DNA from: DATAAZ01 sp036259875 | GTDB lineage: Bacteria > Actinomycetota > Thermoleophilia > Gaiellales > Gaiellaceae | DNA length: 64,000 nt | Assembly (NCBI GenBank): GCA_036259875.1 | Contig: DATAAZ010000073.1 | Coordinates: 51,531 to 115,530, forward strand | Direction: 5' to 3' | Part shown: one piece after another, positions 50,301-58,556 of the stretch | How positions within the stretch are numbered: position 1 is the first letter of the stretch | How the letters are laid out: each line of letters opens with the position of its first letter | Made by a program: the position numbers and the translations under genes | The notes under the pieces: generated by a model | What the model saw: the letters and a program-made list of their open reading frames with translations, nothing else | What the model was told of the DNA's origin: nothing | Database searches by the model: none

Positions 50301-52229
50301 ATGACGCTGATCGCGCGCTTACTTCTCCCCATCGCGGTCGGCGGAACCGTCTTCTGGATCGCCTTCGACCGGGGCACGTACGCCCTCGAGAGCCGTGCCA
50401 CGCTCGCGATCGCGGCGTGGTGGACGATTGTCATCGCGGTGGTCCTCGGCATCTGGCCGCTCGCCCGGCCGCCGCGCGCCGCGCTCATCGCGGGCGGCTT
50501 CGTCACCGCGCTCGCCGTCTTTACCGCGGCGTCGATCGGGTGGGCGGACAGCGACGAGCGCGCCTTCAACGAGTTCAACCGCGTCTCGCTCTACGTCGCC
50601 GTCCTCCTGGTCGCCGTTTTCGCTGCGACACGGCGAAACGCGGGCCGCTGGGCGGACGGCATCGCGCTCGGCGTCACGGCGACCGGCGTACTCGCGCTCG
50701 CGTCCCGGCTCTTCCTCGACGTCCTCCCGTCCGGCGACGTTCCGGACTTCCTCCCCGCGTCGGTGACGCGGCTCAGCTACCCGGTCGAGTACTGGAACGG
50801 GCTCGCGATCCTGGTCGGGCTCGCCCTCCCACTTCTCCTCCGCATCGCGACCGAGTCGCACGGCGCCCTCTGGCGAGGGCTCGCCGTCAGCGCCTTTCCG
50901 GCACTCGCGGCGACGATCTACCTGACGTCGTCACGCGGCGGCGTCGCGGTCGCGCTCGTCGGCCTCGTCACCTTCCTCATGCTGACGCCGCGGCGGTGGG
51001 CCGCCGTCGCCGCCGTCGTCGTCGCCGCGGCCGGGTCGGCGGCGTCGATCGCGGTTCTCCTGGCGCGCGACGCGCTCGTGAACCAGCCGTTCGACGCGCC
51101 GGAAGCCGTCGGCCAAGGGCACAGCGCGGCGCTCCTCATCCTGCTTGCGTGCGCCGCGGCGGGCGTCGTCTACGCAGGCGGCGTCCGCTGGGCGGGAACC
51201 GCGATCCGGGTGCCGTCACTCGCCGGGCGGGTTGCCGCCGTCCTTGCCGTCGTCGCCGCGCTGATCGGCATTGCGGCGTCGGATCCCGTCCACCGGTTTG
51301 AGACGTTCAAGGCACCGCCCGAACAGGTGCCAATCGAAGAGCGCGACTTCGTGCGGGCGCACCTCCTGAGCGGGAATGGGAGCGGGCGCTGGCAGTTCTG
51401 GGATGCTGCGCTCGACGCGTTCGCCGACCACCCCCTCGTGGGCATGGGCGCGGGCTCGTACGAATCGTGGTGGGCGGAGCAGGGCTCGATCGCGATGTTC
51501 GTCCGCGACGCGCACTCGCTGTACGTCGAGACGCTCGCGGAGCTCGGCGTCGTGGGCCTCGTGCTCGTGGCCGGCTTTCTCGGCGTCGGCCTCGTCTCCG
51601 GCGTCCGCCGGTTCCTCGCGGCGGCCGGAGACGAACGCCTGCTCATCGCCGCTCTCCTCTCCTCGTTCGTCGCGTACCTGGTCGCGGTCGGCGTCGACTG
51701 GAACTGGGAGCTGACCGTCGTATCGATCGTCGGGGTCCTGGTGCTGGGCTTCCTCACCGGACCAGCGACGGCGGCTCCCGTTCGACCGCGCCTCGCACGC
51801 GAGCGGCCCAGGCATTCCACGCGACGCCGGTTCGCCGTCGGCGTCGGCGCGGTCGTGGCCGGGTGGCTCGTGATCTGCGCGCAGGCGATTCCGTTCCTCG
51901 GAGACGTCAAGATCGCCGATAGCCAGGCCGCCGTGGCGCGCGGGGACAGCGAGCAGGCGCTCGACGACGCAGAGTCGGCGCGGGCACTCCAGCCGTGGGC
52001 GGCGTCCCCCTACCTCCAGCTCGCGCTCGTCCACGAGGCGATCGGCGACCTGCCCGGCGCCCGTGACGCCATCGCTAACGCGATCGACCGCGACCGGCGT
52101 GACTGGCGCCTCTGGCTCATTGCTGCGCGCATAGCGACCAAGAGGGGTGAGATCCCCGAGGCGCGCCGATACCTCGAGAGGGCGGCGGAGCTCAATCCGC
52201 GGTCGCCGCTTTTCGCAGACGTCGCGTGA
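50301..52229 (+). CDS. O-antigen ligase family membrane protein with C-terminal TPR-like region
   Basis: 642 residues. About twelve transmembrane helices, the ligase loop with HPLVGMGAGSYESWW and the motif RDAHSLYVETLAELG, then a TPR-like tail (LQPWAASPYLQLALVHEAIG, RDWRLWLIAARIATKRGEIP, RYLERAAELNPRSPLF). Architecture and motifs match the protein at 10471 over their full length, so the two are paralogues at either end of the window. Predicted to transfer or polymerise lipid-linked glycan at the outer membrane face. It opens the right-hand polysaccharide cluster. Confidence 0.87.
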   Translation: MTLIARLLLPIAVGGTVFWIAFDRGTYALESRATLAIAAWWTIVIAVVLGIWPLARPPRAALIAGGFVTALAVFTAASIGWADSDERAFNEFNRVSLYVAVLLVAVFAATRRNAGRWADGIALGVTATGVLALASRLFLDVLPSGDVPDFLPASVTRLSYPVEYWNGLAILVGLALPLLLRIATESHGALWRGLAVSAFPALAATIYLTSSRGGVAVALVGLVTFLMLTPRRWAAVAAVVVAAAGSAASIAVLLARDALVNQPFDAPEAVGQGHSAALLILLACAAAGVVYAGGVRWAGTAIRVPSLAGRVAAVLAVVAALIGIAASDPVHRFETFKAPPEQVPIEERDFVRAHLLSGNGSGRWQFWDAALDAFADHPLVGMGAGSYESWWAEQGSIAMFVRDAHSLYVETLAELGVVGLVLVAGFLGVGLVSGVRRFLAAAGDERLLIAALLSSFVAYLVAVGVDWNWELTVVSIVGVLVLGFLTGPATAAPVRPRLARERPRHSTRRRFAVGVGAVVAGWLVICAQAIPFLGDVKIADSQAAVARGDSEQALDDAESARALQPWAASPYLQLALVHEAIGDLPGARDAIANAIDRDRRDWRLWLIAARIATKRGEIPEARRYLERAAELNPRSPLFADVA

Positions 52230-52479
52230 TCACCGGGCCCACCGATCGCGCGTACCTCCGATACGGATGGAGCGCGCCTGTATCCGGCCGACGGCGATGC
52301 GATCCTTCCTACGCGGAGCACTTGGCAACAAACCGTTAACTCTTTTTGGGGACGGCTCATAGACGCGGAGGTTCTGTTACGTTGACGACTTCATCCGGGG
52401 TCTCTGCCTTCTCGCGACAGCGATGACCACCCTGTCGATTTGGGCAACCCGCACGAAATGCCCGAGGGTTCCGAGCTAC

Positions 52480-53673
52480 ATGCCGCCGCTTTCAGTGCGT
52501 AGAACATTCGCGGCGCTGACGGTCGCCGTCGTCGGCCTCCTGTGCTCCGCCGGAGCCGCCGGCGCATCGCCGTCGCTCCTGCTGGGACTCATGGACGATG
52601 CCCGCGTCTTCCACGAGCGAGAGGATGCGTTCAGGAGGCTCGGCGAGCTCCGGCCGCAGGTTCTTCGCGTCACCCTCTGGTGGCACGAGGTCGCGACCGC
52701 ACAGCCATCCGACGCCTGGAACCACGGCGACCCGAGCTACCGGTGGGACCGGTACGACGACATCGCGCGCGAGGCCGACGCGCGGGGCATCCGGCTCCTT
52801 TTCTCGATCGTCGGAACGCCCCGCTGGGCGAACGGGGGACGAAGCTGGAGCTACCCGCCACGGAGCCCGGACGCACTCCAGGCTTTCGCGTTCGCAGCGG
52901 CCTCTCGCTATTCGGGACAGCAGGTCGTCACCGACGCGTCGGGCGTACCGCGCGCGCTGCCACGAGTTGCCTTGTGGACGGCGTGGAACGAGCCGAACCT
53001 GAGGTTCTTCCTCGCTGTTCGGCGGCCCCGCGGAACGTCGTATGCGACGGCCGCCGGTCGCGCCTACGCACCGCTCTGTAACGCGGTCATGCGGGGCGTT
53101 CACGGCGCGCAGGCCGCCTCAGGCGGCGAGAAGGTCGCGTGCGGCGTCACGAGCCCGCGCCAGAAGACGGCACGGACGTCGACCGGCCCCCTCGATTTCC
53201 TGCGCGCCATGAAGCGGGCCGGCGCGAGGTTCGACGTGTACGCGCATCACCCGCACCCGCCGATCTACACCCAGCGGCCGAGCAGCATTCCGCGTCGACC
53301 CGAGACGATCACGCTCGGAAACATCAACGTGCTCCTCCGAGAACTCGGGCGCCTATACGGCCGCGGCAAGAAGCTCTGGATAACCGAATACGGCTACCAG
53401 ACACGCCCTCCCGATTACTTCGGGGTCTCGCCACGAAGGCAGTCCGTGTTCATGCGCGAGGCGTATGCGATCGCGAAGCGAAACCGGCGCATCGACATGC
53501 TCATCTGGTTCTTGCTTCGCGATGAGGCCAGCCGGCCGGTTCGCGGCGTTCGCGGACTTCCCGGCTGGCAGTCGGGCCTGATGTACGACCAACGTACGAA
53601 CGGAGGCGCCGAGAAGCCTGCGTTCTACCGGTTCCGCTGCCTCGCCGCCCGGCGTGCGGCGTCGCGTTGCTGA
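52480..53673 (+). CDS. Secreted glycoside-hydrolase-like protein (clan GH-A), copy 1
   Basis: 397 residues from ATG 52480, which directly opens a signal peptide (RRTFAALTVAVVGLLCSAGA); an upstream in-frame ATG at 52423 would add a non-signal leader. TIM-barrel motifs: LGELRPQVLRVTLWWHEVA, RLLFSIVGTPRWANGG, the acid/base-type ALWTAWNEPNLRFF (NEP), FDVYAHHPHPPIYT and the nucleophile-type KLWITEYGYQTRPPD. Resembles PslG-like polysaccharide hydrolases that trim exopolysaccharide. Followed in tandem by a close paralogue. Confidence 0.83.
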   Translation: MPPLSVRRTFAALTVAVVGLLCSAGAAGASPSLLLGLMDDARVFHEREDAFRRLGELRPQVLRVTLWWHEVATAQPSDAWNHGDPSYRWDRYDDIAREADARGIRLLFSIVGTPRWANGGRSWSYPPRSPDALQAFAFAAASRYSGQQVVTDASGVPRALPRVALWTAWNEPNLRFFLAVRRPRGTSYATAAGRAYAPLCNAVMRGVHGAQAASGGEKVACGVTSPRQKTARTSTGPLDFLRAMKRAGARFDVYAHHPHPPIYTQRPSSIPRRPETITLGNINVLLRELGRLYGRGKKLWITEYGYQTRPPDYFGVSPRRQSVFMREAYAIAKRNRRIDMLIWFLLRDEASRPVRGVRGLPGWQSGLMYDQRTNGGAEKPAFYRFRCLAARRAASRC

Positions 53674-53735
53674 CGACCCCCTCTGCTCCGGCTCGCGCGA
53701 GGGGTTTGCATGCTCGCTGCCGAGAACCCTGAATC

Positions 53736-54923
53736 GTGAAGCGTCGGTCGGCCCGGGCTTGCTGTCTTTTCGCCGCGTGCGCGCTCGCACTCGCGGGTGC
53801 CTCGAGCGCGACCGCGTCGCCCGCGCTGAAGCTTGGCATCATGGACGATGCTCGTGTCTTCGCTGAGTCTGAGCGGACGTTCGCGAAGCTTCGCGAGCTG
53901 CGGCCGCGGGTTCTTCGCGTAAACCTCCACTGGAACGTCGTCGCCCGCCGACAGCCGAGCAACCCGAGCAACCACAGGGACCCGGGGTACGATTGGTCGG
54001 CGTACGACCGGCTGGCTCTCGAGGCGAAGGCAAGGCGCATCCCCCTACTGTTTACGGTCGTGAGTACGCCGCGGTGGGCAAACGGTGGGCGGGATTGGAA
54101 CTACCCCCCGAGGCGATTCGCCTTGCTGCAGTCGTTCGCGTTCGCGGCCGCGTCACGGTATTCGGGCCGCTACGACGCTTCCCAGGATCCGAATGTCGAC
54201 GTGATGCTGCCGCGCGTGAAGATGTGGACGGCCTGGAACGAGCCGAACCTCGAGTATTTCCTGCGGCCGGTCCCGCGTCCCCGGGGGATGTCGTACGCGA
54301 GTGCGGCCGCACGTACGTACGCCAAGATCTGCAACGCGGTCGTGCGAGGAGTTCATGCTGCTCAGAGACGGATGAGCGGGGAGAAGGTCGCGTGCGGTCT
54401 CACGAGCCCGCGCCGGAAGGCTCGCGCCGCCTCAACGGGCCCGCTCGAGTTCCTGGCGGCGCTCCGGCGGACGAACGCGCGCTTCGACGTGTACGCGCAT
54501 CATCCGCACCCGCCGATCTACACGCGCCGACCTGGCACGCCGCCCGACGCGCCCCGCACGGTCACGCTCGGGAACATCGGCGTCCTCACCTCGCTTCTGA
54601 ACCGGCTGTACGGCCCGAAACGGCTGTGGATCACCGAGTACGCGTATCAGACCCGCCCTCCCGATTACTACGGAGTGTCGCTCCGCGGGCAAGCCGCCTA
54701 CCTCCGCGAGGCGTACGCAATCGCGAAGCGACATCCCCGCATCGACATGCTGGTGTGGTTCCTGCTCCGCGATGAGCGGACTCGTCGGGTGCCCGGCAAG
54801 CGAGGGCTTCCAGGCTGGCAGTCGGGCCTCCTCTTCGACCAGCGCACGCACCGTGGCCGCGCCAAACCTTCGTTCGCCGTCTTCCGGTGCCTCGCGCGGC
54901 GTCGTAGCACGGCTGCCTGCTGA
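53736..54923 (+). CDS. Secreted glycoside-hydrolase-like protein (clan GH-A), copy 2
   Basis: 395 residues, GTG start. Signal peptide ACCLFAACALALAGASSATA. The same blocks as copy 1 in the same order: MDDARVFAESERTFAKLREL, VVSTPRWANGG, MWTAWNEPNLEYF, FDVYAHHPHPPIYT and RLWITEYAYQTRPPDYYGVS, ending in a C-terminal Cys. Both catalytic glutamates (NEP and TEY) are kept in both copies, so both are likely active. Tandem duplication is clear. Position next to Rmd/Gmd suggests action on a rhamnose-containing glycan. Confidence 0.83.
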   Translation: MKRRSARACCLFAACALALAGASSATASPALKLGIMDDARVFAESERTFAKLRELRPRVLRVNLHWNVVARRQPSNPSNHRDPGYDWSAYDRLALEAKARRIPLLFTVVSTPRWANGGRDWNYPPRRFALLQSFAFAAASRYSGRYDASQDPNVDVMLPRVKMWTAWNEPNLEYFLRPVPRPRGMSYASAAARTYAKICNAVVRGVHAAQRRMSGEKVACGLTSPRRKARAASTGPLEFLAALRRTNARFDVYAHHPHPPIYTRRPGTPPDAPRTVTLGNIGVLTSLLNRLYGPKRLWITEYAYQTRPPDYYGVSLRGQAAYLREAYAIAKRHPRIDMLVWFLLRDERTRRVPGKRGLPGWQSGLLFDQRTHRGRAKPSFAVFRCLARRRSTAAC

Positions 54924-54933
54924 GAGGCGTCGA

Positions 54934-55833
54934 GTGGCCGGTGCCGTCCTGATCACTGGGGGGCGAGGCTTTGTGGGGTCGTATCTGCGGCGCGAGCTCG
55001 GCGCGAGAGCTGTCGTGACGCGGGCCGATGTGACCGATGCGGAGGCCGTCGCCGAAGCGGTTCGAGACGCACACCCCGTAGCGGTCATCCACCTTGCCGC
55101 TTACTCCTCCGTCGGCGCGTCGTGGGAGAACCCGCGTGCCGCGTGGGAAGTGAACGCGATCGGGACGGTAAACGTCCTCGACGCGGTGCGTCGCCACCAA
55201 CCAGAGACGCGAACACTCGTCGTTTCAACCGGCGAGGTCTACGGCAACGCGGATCAGATTCCGACCAGTGAGTCGGCGCCGGTCGCGCCGCTGTCACCGT
55301 ACGCGACGGCTAAGGCCGCTGCCGAGCTCGAGACCGAGCGCGCGCGCCGGACGGTCGGCCTCGACATCGTCATCGTCCGACCGTTTCCACACATCGGGCC
55401 CGGCCAGGCCGAGCGCTTCGCGGTCGGCTCGTGGACACGCCAGATCGCCCGCCTGGAACACTTGGGCGGCGGGACGCTCTACGTCGGCGACGTTTCCGCG
55501 AAGCGAGACGTAACGGATGTTCGCGATGTCGTACGCGCATATCGGCTTCTCCTCGACCCATCCGTGCGCGCCGGCACGTACAACGTCGCCTCGGGGAGGT
55601 GCCCGCCGATGAAGGCGCTGCTCGAAGAACTCCTCTCCCGGGCACGGTGCCAGATCGCGGTCGAGGTCGACGAACGGCGGCTGCGGCATGCAGATGTCCC
55701 CGTCCTGTGCGGCGATCACTCGTTGCTTAGCACCGCAACGGGGTGGCGTCCGCGCATCCCGCTCGAACGGACGCTCACCGAGACGCTCGAGCATGCGCGC
55801 CGAACGGTGAGGGAGGAGGTCACGCAGCGATGA
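54934..55833 (+). CDS. rmd: NAD(P)-dependent reductase, GDP-4-keto-6-deoxymannose reductase-like
   Basis: 299 residues from GTG 54934. Short-chain dehydrogenase fold: nucleotide-binding ITGGRGFVGSYL (about 7-18), AVIHLAAYSSVGASWENPRA, catalytic VVSTGEVYGNA and the SPYATAKAAAELE Tyr-x3-Lys pair. With the overlapping Gmd gene it should convert GDP-mannose to GDP-D-rhamnose: Gmd makes the 4-keto-6-deoxy intermediate and Rmd reduces it at C4. A GDP-fucose route is less likely, because fucose synthase (GMER) has a different active-site pattern. The stop overlaps the Gmd ATG. Confidence 0.82.
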   Translation: MAGAVLITGGRGFVGSYLRRELGARAVVTRADVTDAEAVAEAVRDAHPVAVIHLAAYSSVGASWENPRAAWEVNAIGTVNVLDAVRRHQPETRTLVVSTGEVYGNADQIPTSESAPVAPLSPYATAKAAAELETERARRTVGLDIVIVRPFPHIGPGQAERFAVGSWTRQIARLEHLGGGTLYVGDVSAKRDVTDVRDVVRAYRLLLDPSVRAGTYNVASGRCPPMKALLEELLSRARCQIAVEVDERRLRHADVPVLCGDHSLLSTATGWRPRIPLERTLTETLEHARRTVREEVTQR

Positions 55834-56840
55834 ACGGAGAACGCCGAGCTCTCATTACGGGGATCACGGGCCAGGACGGGTCCTACCTCGCCGAGTTGCT
55901 CCTCGCCGAGGGATACACCGTCTTCGGGATGATCCGGCGCGCCTCGACGGAGAACGTCGAGCGGATCGCTCACCTGAGCGACCAGGTGACGCTCATCCAG
56001 GCGGATCTGCTCGACCAGTTCTCGCTCGTCGAGGCAATCGAGGAAGCAGCGCCGACCGAGATCTACAACCTTGCCGCGCAGAGCTTCGTCCCGACGTCGT
56101 GGCGCCAGCCCGTCTTGACCGCCGAGTTCACCGCGGTCGGCGTAACGAGGATCCTGGAAGCGATCAGGACGGCCGACCGCCCGATTCGGTTCTACCAAGC
56201 GTCGTCCTCGGAGATGTTCGGCCGGGTTCGGGAGGTGCCCCAGAACGAGCTCACGCCTTTTTACCCTCGTTCTCCCTATGGCGTCGCGAAGGTCTACGGG
56301 CACTACATCACGGTCAACTATCGCGAGTCGTACGGGCTCTTCACGGTGTCTGGCCTCCTCTTCAACCACGAGTCGCCTAGGCGCGGGCTCGAGTTCGTGA
56401 CCCGGAAGATCACCGACGGCGTCGCGCGGATCAAGGTCGGTCTCGCGGATGAGCTCCGGCTTGGGAACCTCGATGCGAAGCGGGACTGGGGGTTCGCCGG
56501 CGACTACGTCCGCGCGATGTGGCTGATGTTGCAGCAGGAGCAACCCGCCGACTACGTCGTAGCGACCGGCACGCAGCACTCGGTGCGCGACTTCGTCGAG
56601 CGCGCCTTCGAGTACGCAGGTCTCGATCCTGACAAGCATGTCGTGGTCGACCCGGAGCTGTTCCGGCCCGCCGAGGTCGACCATCTGGTCGGCGACGCAT
56701 CCCGCGCGCGTCAGGAGCTCGGCTGGGAGCCGAGCGTCTCGTTCGCGGAGCTCGTCGACATGATGGTCGAGGCAGACATCGCGCGCCTTTCGGGAACGCA
56801 CGTGGCTGCTGCTCCGACCGCGTCGGTTCCAGCGACGTAG
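55830..56840 (+). CDS. gmd: GDP-mannose 4,6-dehydratase
   Basis: 336 residues, the usual length. The family hallmark GITGQDGSYLAELLL (about 11-25) is exact. Other Gmd blocks: MIRRASTENVERI, YNLAAQSFVPTSW, the catalytic YQASSSEMFG, SPYGVAKVYGHYITVNYRES, NHESPRRGLEFVTRKI, and LGNLDAKRDWGFAGDYV. GGGAGGAG precedes the ATG, which overlaps the previous stop. It dehydrates GDP-D-mannose to the 4-keto-6-deoxy sugar used by the Rmd enzyme next to it. Confidence 0.95.
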   Translation: MNGERRALITGITGQDGSYLAELLLAEGYTVFGMIRRASTENVERIAHLSDQVTLIQADLLDQFSLVEAIEEAAPTEIYNLAAQSFVPTSWRQPVLTAEFTAVGVTRILEAIRTADRPIRFYQASSSEMFGRVREVPQNELTPFYPRSPYGVAKVYGHYITVNYRESYGLFTVSGLLFNHESPRRGLEFVTRKITDGVARIKVGLADELRLGNLDAKRDWGFAGDYVRAMWLMLQQEQPADYVVATGTQHSVRDFVERAFEYAGLDPDKHVVVDPELFRPAEVDHLVGDASRARQELGWEPSVSFAELVDMMVEADIARLSGTHVAAAPTASVPAT

Positions 56841-56877
56841 GCCGCTGCGCCAATGAATGGAGTCCGCCTGCTGAGAG

Positions 56878-56895
56878 GCTCCGCGAGCGCGGAGC
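56878..56895 (+). terminator. GC hairpin after gmd
   Basis: GCTCCGC-GAGC-GCGGAGC, a perfect 7-bp stem 37 bases after the gmd stop, in the 182-base gap before the glycosylphosphotransferase gene. It plausibly ends the rmd-gmd transcript. No T-run follows. Confidence 0.5.
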
Positions 56896-57022
56896 AGGCA
56901 GCGCCGCCTCGCGACGTGGGTGCCGAGCGCGAGAACGTTCGCTTCGGCGCCCGCGCGGTCCGATGATGACCGCAGGACGGGCCCCGGGGATTCACTACAA
57001 TCACGCGCTCGTATCGCCGTGA

Positions 57023-58552
57023 GTGAGCGAGACGGTGTCCCAGCCAGGTAAGGCCGACGCCACGAGCGTGGACGCTCTGTCGACAGCCGGCGGGTCGGTC
57101 GTAACGGGGACGAGGGACATCCGCTCGGCGCGTCCGTATTTCCTCACCCCACACCCGGTCAAGGCGTTCCTGCGTCGCTCGTGCAGCGTGGCGGCGCTCG
57201 TCTCGCTCGACCTCTGCGGCATCGCGCTCGGGCTTTACGCCGCGCTGGCGATTCGCGAGATCTACGTCGGTCACGTCCCCCCGCTCTGGGGCTTGCTCTG
57301 GAAAGCCGAGACGACCTGGCTGCCGTTCCTGAGCCTCGTAACGCTCCTCATCTTTTGGCAACGCGGTCTGTACGACCGCCGTGAGCGTCGTGCGGGCTTC
57401 GGCCAACTCCTCTCCTCGGTCGTTCTCATCGCCCTCGTCGCGCTGGCATTCGGCCTGGGGACGGGACACGAGTTCAACACGTTCGGGCTTGTGCCGACCG
57501 CGACGATTCTCGTGGCGGCGTTCATCGGCCTCTTCCGCTCGAGCTATGACGCCGTCACGAGCGCGCTCATGCACCGCCTTGGTATGCGGAGGCGGGCGCT
57601 CATCGTGGCGTCCCCGAGCGAGTTGACGCACCTTCAGCGCGTCCTCGGCGACTCGTACGCCGGGATCGAGTATGCATTCGTGGGCGCCGTTGCTCACCCT
57701 CGCGACGAGCGGGTGAACGGCGCCATTCGAGACATCGCGAGGATCGTCGCGACCCGGAGAGTGGACGAAGTGATCATCGCCGATGCGGACGTCGAAGGAG
57801 CCGAGCTGCTCGAGATCGTCGAGGAGGCTCACCGGTCGGGCGTGAGAGTCCGCGTCGCGCCGAAGACGACGGAGCTCCTGCTTGAGCGCGCCGAATACGT
57901 GCCCGACCAGGGTCTCCCCCTCTTCGAGCTGAAGCCGCCGGTCTTCGCAGGGACCGACTGGGTCGTAAAGCGGGCGTTCGACTTGACCGTAAGCGCCGCG
58001 CTTCTCGCGCTGGGCTTCCCGCTCTGGGCTCTTCTCGCCGCGGCGATCAAGCTCACGTCCCCCGGCCCCGTCCTCTACCGCGACCGGCGGGTCGGCGTGA
58101 ACGAGGACGAGTTCTCGATGCTCAAGTTCCGGACGATGTACATCGACGCTCCAACCAGGCAGACGCAGCTCGAGGACGCGAACGAGGCTGACGGCGTGCT
58201 CTTCAAGATCCGGAAGGACCCCCGCGTCACCCCGGCCGGCGCGCTCCTGCGCCGCTTCTCGCTCGACGAGGTCCCTCAGCTCCTGAACGTGCTCCGCGGT
58301 GAGATGAGTCTGGTCGGCCCCCGCCCGCTCCCGCTTCGTGACTACCGAAAGCTCGAGGACTGGCACCGCAAGCGCTACCTCGTCCTTCCGGGGATGACCG
58401 GGCTCTGGCAGATCTCCGGCCGCTCGAACCTCGGCTTCGACGACCTCGTCCGACTGGACTTCTATTACATCGAGAACTGGTCGATCTGGCTCGACATCTC
58501 CATCCTGCTAAAGACGATCCCGGCCGTGATGAGCCGGAGGGGCGCGTACTAG
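57023..58552 (+). CDS. Polyprenyl glycosylphosphotransferase (undecaprenyl-phosphate sugar-1-P transferase)
   Basis: 509 residues, GTG start. Four to five N-terminal transmembrane helices (about 50-175) and a CoA-binding-like Rossmann domain (about 185-300) precede the bacterial sugar-transferase domain, which is complete: KRAFDLTVSAALLALGFPLW, VLYRDRRVGVNEDEFSMLKF, SLDEVPQLLNVLRGEMSLVG and PGMTGLWQISGRS. This WbaP/EpsL-type enzyme puts the first sugar phosphate on undecaprenyl phosphate, starting repeat-unit assembly. It is the natural first committed step of the right-hand cluster. Confidence 0.94.
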   Translation: MSETVSQPGKADATSVDALSTAGGSVVTGTRDIRSARPYFLTPHPVKAFLRRSCSVAALVSLDLCGIALGLYAALAIREIYVGHVPPLWGLLWKAETTWLPFLSLVTLLIFWQRGLYDRRERRAGFGQLLSSVVLIALVALAFGLGTGHEFNTFGLVPTATILVAAFIGLFRSSYDAVTSALMHRLGMRRRALIVASPSELTHLQRVLGDSYAGIEYAFVGAVAHPRDERVNGAIRDIARIVATRRVDEVIIADADVEGAELLEIVEEAHRSGVRVRVAPKTTELLLERAEYVPDQGLPLFELKPPVFAGTDWVVKRAFDLTVSAALLALGFPLWALLAAAIKLTSPGPVLYRDRRVGVNEDEFSMLKFRTMYIDAPTRQTQLEDANEADGVLFKIRKDPRVTPAGALLRRFSLDEVPQLLNVLRGEMSLVGPRPLPLRDYRKLEDWHRKRYLVLPGMTGLWQISGRSNLGFDDLVRLDFYYIENWSIWLDISILLKTIPAVMSRRGAY

Positions 58553-58556
58553 CGGC

